31,689 nucleotides of DNA from Gnetum montanum (GCA_015680685.1 MNCI01023578.1:35115-66803), one strand, 5' to 3'; counted from the first letter of the stretch, positions 1 through 11,025 are shown. Numbers and translations: made by a program. The notes: generated by a model not told the origin, from the sequence alone.

Positions 1-511
1 AAGAAAAGATTCTTCATGTCATCCCAACTTGTAATACTATTACTTGGTAAGTTCGAATACCAAATCTGAGCCATATCCTTTAAATTTGATACAAACAACC
101 TACAAGCTTGATCTTGATGTTGAATATTTGCATGAGCTAAAACTAACTCAAACATGTGAATATATTCTTCAGCTAAATAAGTTTTTCTAGGAATGAAAGA
201 CTCAAGAAAATATTTGTAAACTACCTTATGAATATCATTGTAATTTTAAAATCCTAATGGTGTAACTCTTTGCCAAGGATTTTTCATCCTATTCCTTTGA
301 ATATTGAACTCCTAGACTTTCTAGATCTTCTCCTATAAATCAATAAATAAGATATAATGGGTGATCTTCTTGATCTTCTAGTTTTTACTCCACTACTTGT
401 TCCCAATTCAAAAACTTTCTTTTGTTCTTCTTCTGATGAAGAATCAGTCTTATAATCTAGAATATCTTTTGAAACTTTTAAATTTTTCAAACTATCAATC
501 TCCTTGGTCAT
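1..511 (-). pseudogene. Ty3/gypsy-type gag, N-terminal part, cut by window edge
   Basis: The minus strand from 511 opens with an ATG and a 75-codon frame (511-284) rich in Ser, Glu, Lys and Arg. After a stop and a change of frame, a second open stretch (about 245 to 1) shows a retrotransposon gag core. It has the features of the Retrotrans_gag family: a helical HMFELVLAHANIQHQDQ stretch, then WYSNLPSNSITSWDDM, where the Trp-Tyr, Leu-Pro and Ser-Trp spacing is typical. The frame is still open at base 1, so the rest of gag and pol should lie to the left of the window. The frame change near 245-284 means this copy is dead. The family call rests on motif recognition by eye; subfamily is not determined. 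Confidence 0.65.
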
Positions 512-1485
512 GATCTGAAAATAGTATTTAATTTCTTAAGCCTTTATAGTAACAAAGAATTTTTGATGTGCTAAAATTATAAGGCTTATGAACTTAAAGG
601 CTAAATTTTCAGCCCTCCTTCTAGCACCAAAAGAATTGTCAGCAATTGTTTCGAATGCGATTGCCAACGAGTGTCCTCGAATAGGATTTAAGTGCTTGCT
701 GGTCTCTGGAAATACCAAGGCCGAGATACCTCCAAATAGACAAAGTAGTTAATGTGAGTATGTGTGTGTGCTGTTGCAGGGTGCTATTCTGAAAAATGAA
801 ACGATTGGGTTGTGTGTAAAACTATAAATGACTTATCTTAAATAGATTCAGCCAACTTTGCAAAGTACTATGAGTTGTTGAGAGTTCTTATTCTATTCAA
901 TTGCCTAGTCTATGTAGTCCTTATAATACCTACTTTTAACAAATAAAGTTTTGCAGAAACGCTTGAGCACAAGTCTGTGAATCTACTTCTAATTTTCCCT
1001 AGAGAAAGAGATAGTTCCACAAGAAAATTAGAAATAGAGTAAGATTCACTAGAAATAGAAAGAAGAGAGCAAGAAAGTAGATTTGTGTAAAGATCTCAAA
1101 TGNACAAAAATCTCAATAGCAGTTTTTATGCATTTCACAATAATAAAATTTACTACTAAAATTCTCTTAAGGCTTTCAAACACAAGCTCTTCTATGGAAA
1201 AATTTTAATAAAAATTTTCTATCATGCAACAAGAACAATAAGAGCAATCTAAAAATCCCAAAATTACTTGCCAAGCATGATACTATCTAAAATACTAGCT
1301 AAAAAATTTAAGAAAAATAAAAAATAAACATAACTCATAGGACTATGACAAAGAGGCTGAAATTTTGTCTTTAACAAGTCATCCTACAAGCAATCTTTCA
1401 CAATGTCTTCTTTACAAATCCTCCTCCAAGACCCAAAGTGAGACCCCAAGTGTGTTTTTTTATTCTTTGTTTCCTACCCATGAAG

Positions 1486-1495
1486 CCTTTTTATA
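1486..1495 (-). promoter_or_regulatory. TATA box of the LTR-like region
   Basis: Read on the minus strand the bases are TATAAAAAGG, preceded by CCC. The position, about 975 bases upstream of the gag ATG at 511, suits an LTR promoter. Transcription would start roughly 30 bases further down the minus strand. Assigned by sequence match and position only. Confidence 0.4.
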
Positions 1496-1533
1496 GGGTC
1501 TCATAGGTAGTTAGGTAAGTTACAAACATTTTG

Positions 1534-1549
1534 GGTGGTTATAACCACC
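1534..1549. repeat. 16-bp perfect palindrome, first copy
   Basis: GGTGGTTATAACCACC reads the same on both strands. A 14-bp core copy recurs at 1667-1680. Both lie just upstream (minus-strand sense) of the TATA box at 1486-1495, so they could be dimer-binding sites in U3; that role is inference. Confidence 0.7.
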
Positions 1550-1657
1550 ATAGAGATAAAAACTCTGCAGTTGACAAGTGTATCATTGAGTTGCCAAGTG
1601 GCCCATTCAATTGCCAAGTGGTCACCATGGAGATAAAAAAGTTGTAGTTAACAAGTG
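1546..1657. repeat. Direct repeats in the U3-like region
   Basis: A unit of about 35 bases beginning CACCATAGAGATAAAA and ending near GACAAGTG (about 1546-1580) recurs as CACCATGGAGATAAAA ending AACAAGTGG (about 1624-1658). Between them, TTGCCAAGTGG occurs twice (1591-1601 and 1611-1621). These look like tandemly duplicated enhancer-type modules. Confidence 0.55.
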
Positions 1658-1666
1658 GCCTTGGTA

Positions 1667-1680
1667 GTGGTTATAACCAC
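1667..1680. repeat. 14-bp palindrome, second copy
   Basis: GTGGTTATAACCAC repeats the core of the palindrome at 1534-1549, 133 bases away. The flanks differ, so the conserved core is not explained by one simple duplication. Confidence 0.65.
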
Positions 1681-2050
1681 CATTTCAATTGAGATGCTAC
1701 AATTTTCATGAAATTACAACATTTATAAGAAATTTAAAATGAAGCCAAGTATCTAGTGGCTATATTTACCATAGGGTTAAATATTTATAGGTGATGAATA
1801 TCTTGTAGTTGCAACTGCCATGATCAAGTGTTCAATTCATATAACATTTTTTTTCTTTTTTAAATCATAACATATTTTATTGTTATTTAAATCATAGTAA
1901 TAGAGATAGTAACCATGGAGTTGATGCATACATGGATGGGTTGATATATAAATATATATGTAGGTGTGTACAATAGAATGCATAAATGGAGTTGTGCTCT
2001 CACATTTTCAACACAAAGTGAGTGTTACGTCATGTAGATAGTATATAATT

Positions 2051-2827
2051 TAATTATAGTTTACTCATGTAGATAGTATATAGTTTATAGTGTCAACACA
2101 TAGCATTTCTTTCAATTATGTTGTTTGTGTAGTGGTCATCGTAGTCCAAGTTCAGCATGAAGATGCCATTGGTGAGTTTGGCCACTGTTCGTATGAGCGT
2201 GCTCATGCTGGAAAATCGGTTAGCTGTGCATAATCCTAGGCTACAGCATTTTCCACAGCCTGATCATAACTAATTCCTTTTTCTTCCGCATGAATACACA
2301 TGACTCTACCATACACTCTTGCTTCATGTTATAGAAAATGCCGATATTGATCAAGTTAAGTGCCTCATCCAAGTTTGCTTCATGTAGCTCTTTGATCATT
2401 CTTGTGCTTTTTTTTCGATGAGCATATTTTAATTCATCATCTTCAAAGTTGTTGTCGTTGTTAATGACTTGAAATTCAGATCAACATTAGGGTCATGTTG
2501 CGACTGTGACAGAGGTAGTTGCAGCTTCTTGAATTGCCCAATACTTGAAAATTGTTGGTCAAAATTTGCAAAAGAAGCCTGATAACTCGCAAATGGGGAA
2601 ACGACATGAGGCTTAGCAATAGTAACATCCACAAGGTTGTTAGAGGACACTGGCATCAGAGCCTGAGGCTAAGTCTTGGCCTGAGATGCTAGATAAGGCT
2701 GAGAGAAAGAGCATTACCGACACTAGGCCATTTTTCGTCCCTATGAAGCACCATAATCCACCAAAAATATAATTTCATTTTGAATTTGACGCAAATGGGA
2801 CAATCTCCTTTCCTTGTTACCTAAAGA
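2051..2827. other. No recognised gene; one unidentified minus-strand ORF
   Basis: The longest frame here is a 75-codon minus-strand ORF (2656-2429) rich in Ser, Gln, Thr and Asn, with no domain I recognise. It lies downstream of the P450 fragment on the same strand but does not continue it. The composition is slightly less AT-rich than the flanking retroelement DNA. It could be decayed host or transposon sequence. Confidence 0.3.
2651..2663 (+). other. tRNA-iMet primer-binding-site-like sequence
   Basis: TGGCATCAGAGCC differs at one base from the plant initiator-tRNA-Met complement used by many copia elements and caulimovirids. The base run before it ends in ACAC, not in a clear LTR terminus. 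No gag frame follows on the plus strand, so it may be chance. Confidence 0.2.
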
Positions 2828-2839
2828 TTGAAAATTATT

Positions 2840-3180
2840 CTGGTTTTTCTAGGTATGTATAATCCATCCACAATCATAGATTCCATGACTTCTCCAAGAA
2901 TACGTGAGTGCATACACATAGTTTCTTTGATGACACATTGTAGGTACTTTATCTTCTCCTATTCAACTCTCATCTATAGTGCCTCCTACTTGGACAATCA
3001 CTTATCCAATTTCTTATCTGAGCCTGGCCATGGTGGAAGCATTTCTAACAATCTTTCTCATGGCTCATTCCAGTGTTACTGTGGAAGAATCTATTGCAAT
3101 GTAGAGGTCCAACATAATGGACTTGAAACAGTGCATGGTGTAGGTGCAGGGATCCTGCCACCCAAATGTAGAACTACATC
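2840..3180 (-). pseudogene. Cytochrome P450 fragment (clan-71 type), broken
   Basis: Two minus-strand stretches in different frames match consecutive parts of a plant microsomal P450, a haem mono-oxygenase of the ER membrane. The first (about 3180-2960) covers the I-helix region: DLYIAIDSSTVTLE, then a TGA where Trp is usual, then AM. Further in-frame stops follow. After a frameshift near 2952 the second (about 2950-2840) covers the K-helix and beyond: YLQCVIKETMCMHS, then GLYIPRKTRIIFN. The ExxR arginine is Cys here and the usual His-Pro is His-Ser; both changes are C-to-T type. No Cys haem loop (FxxGxRxCxG) is visible downstream and no N-terminal anchor upstream. Only about 100 of the usual 500 residues remain. 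Product and substrate cannot be inferred. Confidence 0.72.
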
Positions 3181-3959
3181 AATACAATCCACCTCGCTTG
3201 GCAAAGTAACCAAATTATGTTGTTGTTCTTGGTCTGAAATTTCAAACCTGATTTTTCATTGAGCTTGAGGTGCCAAATTTTTACTTCCACATTGCTGCTA
3301 GAGCTACTGCTTGCCCCCTCCTCCACCCAAAAAAGGTCAATCAATAATGAAGAGTTGCGATGGAACTACCATAGGAAAGCCCGCCCCCAAGCGGCTCACA
3401 CATGGTAACATACGAGACTTCCTCCATGGAGAGGTTGCAATTTTTTGAACCAATTCGTTACATGATTTAACTAACCGATGTGTAATATGGATTCATTGGA
3501 TAAATCCATGTGGTTTATGGATTCGTGAATTCAAAGATATAATAATTTCTTCTGGGTCATGTCAGGCTCTTCATATGGGATGCAATAAGGATGTTTGTAA
3601 AGTATCAAGTTCCTGTTGTTTGGGAGGCAGTAACATACATTTTTTAGAAAAGTGATGCCTCAGTTGTTGGAGAAGCCCATTTCACCCTTAGCCAAAAGTG
3701 ATCATGGACAAAAAGAATAGAAAAATTCTCATCAAATGCTTGGATGGAGGTAGTAGCTAAGAATCTCACTGATATAGCAACACCAGTAACAAAAACAACA
3801 ATTAGAGAAAGGACCCTCACCCACAACTCAGAAAACATTCCTTCTCTCATTGCCATTGCTCTTTGTTTGTTACATGGTTTTCTATAAATGCAGTAAAGAA
3901 CATTGCACACCTTGAGATCCTCCAATTCCTTACCAAAATCTACAGGTAATCTTTCCCCA
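3181..3959. other. Unresolved stretch with one 93-codon minus-strand ORF
   Basis: The minus-strand ORF at 3925-3644 has a Lys/Arg/Cys-rich start and one strongly hydrophobic segment of about 20 residues (around residues 36-56), possibly a membrane helix. I do not recognise it. It lies between the 3' end of the decayed gypsy pol and the P450 fragment, so it may be decayed pol or host sequence. Around 3300-3430 the DNA is locally GC-richer, without a recognisable product. Confidence 0.25.
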
Positions 3960-4179
3960 TTAGATATTAATTTGAAAACACCATCTAGTTACAATGCTCC
4001 ATCATCATCAACTACCTTTCTTACATGAACAGCCCATTGAGAAGCGACATTTTCTATCCTTCTAATTTCTTGTAAGTATTTATCATTATAGGTTATTTCT
4101 AATGCTAGTGCTTCCATTAGAACATGTTGAATATATTTTAGAATGGGCTATGGGAATCTTTAGCCTTCTATGATAAGAA

Positions 4180-4450
4180 AAAAATTGATTTTCTTTTCAA
4201 CTCATCGTGAAAATGGAAGCCTTCTTTACAGTAATACTCTGAATCATCTAATCCTATTCCATGAAATGACCAAAATGTGCCAACAGATAGCACCTAATGC
4301 AAAGTCAAAAGTATATGCAATTATATGAAAAGGTTGAGTCTAGTTGTGACTTTGTAACATTGGTCTTTGAGTTAACCTTTCCTTCAAACATTGGAAGGTA
4401 TTTTTACATTCTTTACTTAACAAGAATTAAACATATTTCTTTGTGAAATC
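4180..4450 (-). pseudogene. Ty3/gypsy RNase H region (remnant)
   Basis: Downstream of the RT on the minus strand, a stretch of type 'F..LK..LTQRP.L' and then 'PFHIIAYTFDFALGAI' matches the RT-to-RNase H transition of gypsy pol. The acidic catalytic residues cannot all be placed because of stops and frameshifts. No function is expected. Confidence 0.5.
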
Positions 4451-4499
4451 AAATAAAGATCTAGCTATTTTGGAATAATTTTTAATAATCCTATGATAA

Positions 4500-5125
4500 T
4501 AGCCTATGTGATCATGAAAATATTAGACCTCTTTCACCATAGTTGGAATTCGCATCATGTGCTTGATGGTGCAAATCTTGTCAAGATCTATTCTAATTTC
4601 CCTTATAGAAATTTTGTGGCTAAGAATAATACCATTAATCATCATCAATTGATTTTCCTTCTAGTTTAGCTATAATCTCATCTAGTAGCAATAGTGTAGA
4701 ACAACTTCAAGCTAGTCCAAGACTTCTTGAAATGTTTTGTAATAAGTGGAAAGGTCATCCATGAAAAATTTCATACTCTTACCAATATAATCTTGGGATA
4801 GGGACATAACCAACCATTAGAATGTGCTTGGTGCATTGCAAAACACAAAGGGCATGTGCTTGAATAAAAAAGTTTCCCATAGATAAATGAAGGTAATTTT
4901 TGCTTAATCCTCTAGCATAATATTAATCTGATTATAACCAAAGTACCCATCAAGAAAGTTATAGTACTGCTAGCTAGAGATGTTATCCAATACTTGGTTT
5001 ACAAATGGTAATGAGAAAGGATCCTTGATGATGGTAGTTTTTAGCAACTTCTAGTCAATGCAAACTCTCCTTTTGTTTCCTTTCTTAGATGCAAGTACAA
5101 TTAGACTAACCCACTCATTGTTATA
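4500..5125 (-). pseudogene. Ty3/gypsy reverse transcriptase (remnant)
   Basis: From 5125 downwards the minus strand reads NEWVSLIVLASKKGNKRR, then RVCID followed by a stop, DPFSLPFVNQVLDNIS, FLDGYFGYNQI, MPFVFCNAPSTF and MKFFMDDLS. These are RT motifs in order. The catalytic FMDD lies at 4765-4754, in place of the usual YxDD or FxDD. GIILSHKISIREIRIDLDKI follows as the thumb/connection start. Several in-frame stops, most at expected Trp, Gln or Arg positions, kill the frame. Confidence 0.75.
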
Positions 5126-5296
5126 AATAATAGCAATGAAACTAGTCCATATAAGATGAATAACTTTTCTTTTTACCATGTCCTAGATATTAGGATTAAG
5201 TCTCCATTGAAGTATCCACTAAGGTCTAATACTTGGATCTATGTATATGTAATGCTAATAAATAGAGAAGTTAATTCTTATGAGATCATCATGGAA

Positions 5297-5488
5297 TCAA
5301 AAAAATCCTTTTCTCCACTTGATAGCTACCTTCTTCAACTCAATCTTTTGGATGGTTTTAAGGAAGGAATTGATGATAATAGGATGACTATTGGTGAGAA
5401 CTAGGTACCTCACGCCTTCTAGAAGTAGCTTGAATTCCAATAGTGATGTTAGTGTTGGAACATTTTGGGCAAATGAAAAGTCCTTCAA
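5297..5488 (-). pseudogene. Protease-RT linker of the gypsy pol
   Basis: A 63-codon open stretch contains LEFKLLLEGVRYLVLTNSHP and then IIINSFLKTIQKIELKKV. This matches the segment that precedes RT in Tat/Athila-type elements (the 'PVIISSSL..EQE..L..VL' pattern). It joins the RT start near 5125 through a damaged stretch. Confidence 0.5.
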
Positions 5489-5779
5489 AATTCAAGATCG
5501 TATTGCACCAGTACAGTAGCCTTCATTAAGTTATCTAATTCCAAATCAGATAATTCAACATCAAATAAGGAGAGAAAATCAATTATTCTTTCAAATATCT
5601 AATTTATAACTTCATGAACCAAACATTCTTTAAGGTAATTAACATCTCTGATGACATAGAGACGTTCTATGATATAGTAATTATAATCATGTTTCGCACA
5701 TAACTAGGAAGGATCAATTAAGATCTATTTATAATATGTTTTTTCAATGACATAGTTTTTACTAATGTCAATGTGAAGA

Positions 5780-6130
5780 CCTTGGAAAGCTAACCTAGCA
5801 TGAATGGTTCTCAACCAAGATCCTTTCATGATGATAAGGAGGATGTCTCCCACCTTGTTCTCTAATTTAATCATCAAGAACTTTGTAGGATATGATCATC
5901 CTACTAGTGTTATCATTACATCATTTACATACCTCATAGGGTATGTGTAAGATTGGTATGCTAGCTCCAACCTTCTTTTAGTACTCTTGAGAGAAGGAAT
6001 TATCAAATTAAGGTACTACTATATTAAAATGATGTTAACTCATGAACTAGACTCACAAAAAGCTATACAATGATCTTTCTCACCAGTTTGAGTCTTCACC
6101 ATCGAACTACTAGGATATACTTGTTTTTGG
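5780..6130 (-). pseudogene. Gypsy protease-like region (remnant)
   Basis: The minus strand shows SYPTKFLMIKLENKVGDILL and then SWLRTIHARLAFQGLHIDIS, the segment downstream of the aspartic protease in this element class. The D[ST]G catalytic triplet itself is not visible, and the upstream half of the protease is unrecognisable. Confidence 0.4.
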
Positions 6131-6899
6131 GTAGATAACCTTCTTTTATCATCCATGTGGATACCTTAGACATGGTAATGATTATGATACTACTTCCATC
6201 AAGTGCCATCATATTTAACTTGCAAGACACTATTAAAGAACTTCTTCCTAAAGTGGATGTTTTGTTTTGAAAACATTCAGGGAATGGTATTGGAACCTCG
6301 TTAATGTGGAATCCTCTTCTACTTGAAGTATTGTCTTCTCCACAAGATGAAGAAAATGTAGTAGACCCAATCCCATGGTACTCATATCTATGCTTACAAT
6401 AAAATATTCTACAACGGGATCTTAAATTTACCTTTATAATAAAATTAATAGAAGACTAGTAGTATTACCTGATTGCATATATAGAAGCAAGATTGTTATC
6501 ATATGTAGTATTAAAAAATTTGGTTTTCCTTGATTGTGATTAGCTAGGACTTCTACTGTGCATAGGACTAGGAAGTACAAACTATTGCTAATATTGTTAG
6601 GGAGCTTACAAGGCACAATTGCTTGATGAAAGCTACTACTACTAAGCTATCATCTATCAAAATTAATAAGGACCTTCATGGGCACCTTGAGAGTAAATAC
6701 TTTTAAAAAATCATCTATTACTCTATTGGAGTTCAAGAATTTCATAGAGTAGCATGCTAAGAATTTATAATTCTCCATTACTAGTACTACTGCATGAGTT
6801 TTAGGTACACACCTTTAGGATAGTGCACTTAGTCAAAGTATGATATCCTCCTTGTTTACCTCCTAATAAACTTAGGATTCAAGGGCATCCCAACTCATC

Positions 6900-8066
6900 T
6901 CATTTTGCCCATCATGTGTGCCATGACTAGGCAACACTATAATTTATGTCAATCAATGCAATACTCATAGGGATTCTCATCACTATAGAATGAAGAAGCC
7001 TCATCTAAATCCTCCATTGTGCTATTGGAGTGCAATAGCTTCCCCTTACCTTTATCATCATACTTCTTTCTATGTCCAAGTTGTATAATTTATTTAGCCA
7101 TAACTTCAACCATTCTTCCCTCAATGTCCTTTATGGTAGCTATTATTTTTTCATCCATTGCATCCCAAACTTGGTCCACCAAATGAAATAAGTCTATCAA
7201 GGCTTTGTTAGTTCTAAATTGGTATTATGCTAAGACCTCAATAACAAGATTAGATTTAGCTATACCCTTTATGATTTTGATCTCCTTTATATGTATGAAA
7301 TTGTGATTGTACTCCTCTAATGATTATCATTTCTATTATTTATCTTTTATGCCAACTATTGTGTCAATAAAAGCTTTGATTTGGATCACAAACTTTTTTT
7401 GTACTTGGCCCATTGCATATATATCTACTCTCTTACCTTCCATGATATGCATTAGTTTTTCTCTTTGGCTAAAGTTATCTTTAGGTACCATTCCATGACA
7501 ATGTTTAGTGATTCATGAGCTCCTTGCCTTTATCTGATCATCTTCTTCCGGATGTTTAAAATATGGGCATAGGCTTGAAATTTTTTGTAGAAGATTTTAA
7601 TCATATCTACCTACCTTTGAATTGATTTATGTGGTAAGGATTTATATTAGGTTAACACTTTCTCAATGAAGACGTAGGAAAACAACCACAACTTCTACCA
7701 ATCACTAATGATCCCTTGTAGATATCAAACTTTATTGAATGCATGCATGAAAAGTTGGGGATGATCACTGGTATATCCTCTATATGTTAGAACATCAACC
7801 ATGTTGATTTATTTTATCTTGCTATCTAAAAATGCTCATGAAATGTATACAACTTCATTAAGCTTATGATAATAATCCTAGTTGAATAAGTAGGCATCAT
7901 CATTCTCATGGTTCCTACATTTGGATTTGGCTACATTTGGATTAATGGTTCCTAACCATTGGTCTTCATGGAAAATTGGCCCTTTATCCTTGATATTTTC
8001 TTTCCCATCTTGCTCCTCATTTGAGTGGTCAAATGAAAAGCTGTGACAAGTCTCTTCTTTTGCCAT
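6900..8066 (-). pseudogene. Gypsy gag-like region (remnant)
   Basis: A 62-codon ORF starts at 8066 (charged, with HENDDAYLFN near its end). Below it, several broken frames read KFQAYAHILNIRKKMIR and AHESLNIVMEWYLKITLAKE, a helical, Lys-rich gag-like stretch. No CCHC zinc knuckle is visible. Assigned to gag by its place upstream of the protease-like segment. Confidence 0.35.
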
Positions 8067-8785
8067 ATGGCCTTAGAGCTCTATTCTCTATTTGGATTTA
8101 TAGTCATTGTAATTTGGCTTTGAAGCCACATAGAATGTATGAAATTATTATAGTTCAAGATTGATTAGATCTTCTTCAAGATATCCTACAATAGCCATAG
8201 CTGATTTCTTCGAGAATTATCTATGAGCATCATGACATCTCACCTGCTTATCTTAATGATAGGTCAAGATAGCCGAAGGTAGGGTTGGATCATTAGACTG
8301 TTCAAAATAACAAATGCCTTCTTTTTTTTTAGCACATTTCCAAAGATCTTTTACAAGCTCTTAGTGTCATCCATCATCTCATTTATGTTCAAAGTTTGCA
8401 CAAAACACTAAGAAACATACTCTTGGTTTAAATAAATGTTAAGATCAAGGATGTACAAGTATTTCCAAGTAATTCACCAATACCTTCCCTAGCAACAATG
8501 TCAATGGTAGGAATCCCATCAATTTTGAACGAGTGGAATTTATAATATAGAATGCAATGTGATCTAGGTGTAAGCTTTGAAGATAATGTTGAATTAATTG
8601 CAGAGAACACTTGTGTATATCATTGTGTTTACAAAATATAAAAGTAATTATAATACATATCGTACAAATGGTAACCTATGTTACCATAGTGAGAGATAGA
8701 GAAAATATTTATAATTTTATGTTTCTTAATTTTTATGGATTTTATGAATCTAAGTAATAAAATAAACATAAACACACATCCATCA
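8067..8785. other. AT-rich DNA, no recognised gene
   Basis: This is where the 5' leader or LTR of the 3960-8066 element would lie, but I found no clear primer-binding site, LTR border or matching second LTR. Short frames on the minus strand (8610-8428 and one beginning at 8922) have no recognisable domain. Confidence 0.3.
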
Positions 8786-8868
8786 CAATCCCTATTAGAG
8801 ACAAGCATAATTCTCATGTTGCAATCCCTCTTAGAGACAAGCATAATTCTCATGTTGCAATCCCTCTT
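8786..8868. repeat. 36-bp tandem repeat, about 2.3 copies
   Basis: The unit starts CAATCCCT at 8786, 8822 and 8858, so the period is exactly 36. It includes TTAGAGACAAGCATAATTCT. Copies one and two differ at only a couple of bases; the third is cut after about 11 bases. The period is a multiple of three, so overlapping frames on both strands gain a 12-residue repeat, but neither frame looks like a real gene. Confidence 0.85.
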
Positions 8869-8959
8869 GGGAAGAGGTGTACTACCACTCTGTATAGTTG
8901 CAATGAAATGGCTCTTAGTCACAACCTCAATGGCTCAATATTATGATGTATAGTTGTGA

Positions 8960-11025
8960 TCTCTATGTATAAAAGATAAGTTGCCATAGCTCAATCAAAT
9001 GAAAATGAAATAAATATTTTTATTATTTTAATGTTTAAGACATGAAGAATGAAATAAGGAAAAACCATAAACTTTATTTGCCATGGAAATACTGGACTCC
9101 ACATTGACTAAATAGTTTTAGACTACGTAAGAAAGGTAACACTCTAATAGAGTCTAGTCACATTTGTGAAGCAATGACTCAAAAGACATACACAAACAAG
9201 AAGAAGAATCAACTTACCAAAAGGAGGAAGAGTTCTTCATATAAACCAATATTACAAACTCCAAAGAATGGAAATTATATTATGAAATGACTAAGATGTA
9301 TAACTGAGCTCATCCTAGATATTTATAATTTTCATTTAGAAACATAGGAGTTTCATTTGTACCTAGGCATCAACAGAGGCCCATCAACGTATCTCAAGCT
9401 AATCCTAGTCACATAAAAGGAAAAACAAGGTAAACTAGGTCTAGCAGGGGATGTATCAGCATTGTTGCACTAATGTAGAAGATGTGCTGATATAGGGTAG
9501 TCAACACACTCCCTCCCCAAATCACACTTTACATCAACAATTCCAAATAAAAGCCAAAAGCTAAGGAAGCATGCCAAAAGGACTAAAGGACATCTGAATG
9601 AAGTTGAAATCATCTTAAAGAGCTTGGAATCATGTACACAACATTGAAGTGTGATAAGTGGGTAAGGGTGCATTTTGGAAAATCATTCTCTTAAATTGAA
9701 AGTATAGGATGGCTTCAACTCCCCTAAAAGAGCACATTTCTATGTTGTGCGTATGAGAGCCTTTCAAGAATGAGTTACATGTATTTTTTCCTTATGCTAT
9801 GACTACCTATTTCAGCCAACCTTATAATGTTACAGCAAAAAACTTATATAATTAATTTTTAATGATTGTTTTTAATGACCCCATGGATGCATGGTCAATT
9901 TGTAGAGTCTATCTTTATTTTTCATGAAAATGTAATATCTCCCCAATAAATCCTAAGGGTCTTTGGAGATAACAATGATTCATTTTATTTCATTTCATCT
10001 CATATTTATCCATTGAATAAGTCACCGATTGGATTCAGTTAGCAACGATGGGTATACCCATGGACAACCTGACAATTTGCTCTATCAGATAAGCCTCAGC
10101 AACTCTGTTTGAGATCAACCTCCAAATTTTTTTTAGAATACAAACTAGTATGTGACGTTATAACCAAATAATAATAAAAATATATCAATCTTTCCGTCTG
10201 CCGCTACATTTTTCATATTTATGGATGCCGTTGGATTGATTTTGACTGCTTCTCAAATTTTTATTTTTAATTAAGCTATAATTCCAGCATGAATATTTCC
10301 AGTATCTAATCATATATACATATATATGCTCAGACATATCCCAAAACAAATCTATTCATGCATATGTATGCCAGATCCCTGCAGTCCAAGATTCAGGTCT
10401 CAATCACCACCAGTTCTTGTAGAGACTCTGTGCCTAAAAGACTTGTGGCGCACAGTTTCCAGGTCTTTTTTTCTTTTTAACTCTCTGATCCTACTTTGTG
10501 TGGCTGTACTTTTTCTCTCTAAAATATAGATTTTAAAGTTTTCACTTTCACATCATGCTAATAATTTCAAAAGAATGTTAGTTTCATTGTACCGTAAAGC
10601 ATTTTTACGTAAAATGTAAATAGATTTCAATAAAAAATTGTGTTGATTTAATCAGTTTTGTTGAAGTAAAGATAAAATTCATATTTATGTAAATCAAAGC
10701 AAGGTTCTAAATCGCAATCAATTCTTTTTTCAAAACCTATTGCCGCTGCACAAATACAACTCAACAAATTAAATAATCAATTTTTACTATCTCTGTATCA
10801 TTTTCGTCACTCTATATCAATATTTTTTATATTAAAATAAAAATAATTATTTGAGTTTAATGAAATTTATTGAAACAAGAAAATTCATTTTTCATATATA
10901 GGAAATTGATTAGTGGTTTCAGTGAAATTATACTTTTTAACTACTTAAATTTAGAATTAGATGCAAAAATCATGAATTTAAGTAGTGAAATGAATATGTT
11001 TTCTTTAAAATTTTTATATATAAGC
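8960..11025. other. AT-rich intergenic DNA, nothing recognised
   Basis: No coding motif, RNA gene or transposon end is visible in roughly 2 kb. A TATAAAAG stands on the plus strand at about 8969-8976, without a gene behind it. Around 10020-10480 the sequence is less repetitive in feel and might be low-copy, but the frames there (for example 10326-10529 plus) have no recognisable product. Confidence 0.35.

Larger units (their letters stand above)
512..2050 (-). repeat. Leader and probable LTR of the gag-bearing element (borders approximate)
   Basis: This stretch lies directly upstream of the minus-strand gag, where a leader, primer-binding site and 5' LTR belong. A TATA-like box (1486-1495) is followed downstream by AT-rich, A-rich leader sequence. 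The upstream part holds short palindromes and direct repeats such as U3 regions often carry. I could not fix either LTR border, and no clean primer-binding site is visible near 690-735. A short 60-codon minus-strand frame at 718-536 is not recognised. The second LTR would be outside the window, so the LTR call is an inference from position. Confidence 0.4.
3960..8066 (-). mobile_element. Decayed Ty3/gypsy retrotransposon polyprotein
   Basis: Reading down the minus strand from 8066, the order is gag-like, protease-like, a linker, RT and RNase H, the order of Ty3/gypsy pol. No integrase is recognisable below the RNase H, so the element is probably truncated near 3960. Wording around the RT (MPFVFCNAP, FMDDLS, GIILSHKIS) is closest to the Tat/Athila group of non-chromoviruses; that group call is moderate. 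Stops and frameshifts occur every few tens of codons. LTRs could not be paired, so the borders are those of the recognisable coding part only. Confidence 0.7.

Noticed and set aside
690-735. Possible primer-binding site TGGTATTTCCAGAGACC on the minus strand
   Set aside because: It needs a three-base insertion to resemble the initiator-tRNA complement, and no CA-ending LTR precedes it.
2828-3262. 144-codon plus-strand ORF
   Set aside because: It is antisense to the P450 fragment, which gives recognisable protein on the minus strand; the plus-strand translation has no known domain.
8786-8868. CRISPR-like direct repeats
   Set aside because: The units are contiguous with no unique spacers, and the context is a plant nuclear genome.
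8629-8953. 97-codon minus and 72-codon plus ORFs over the tandem repeat
   Set aside because: Both owe their openness to the 36-bp repeat and have no recognisable domain or plausible start context.
8969-8976. TATAAAAG on the plus strand
   Set aside because: No gene or transposon end follows within several hundred bases; such a match is expected by chance in AT-rich DNA.
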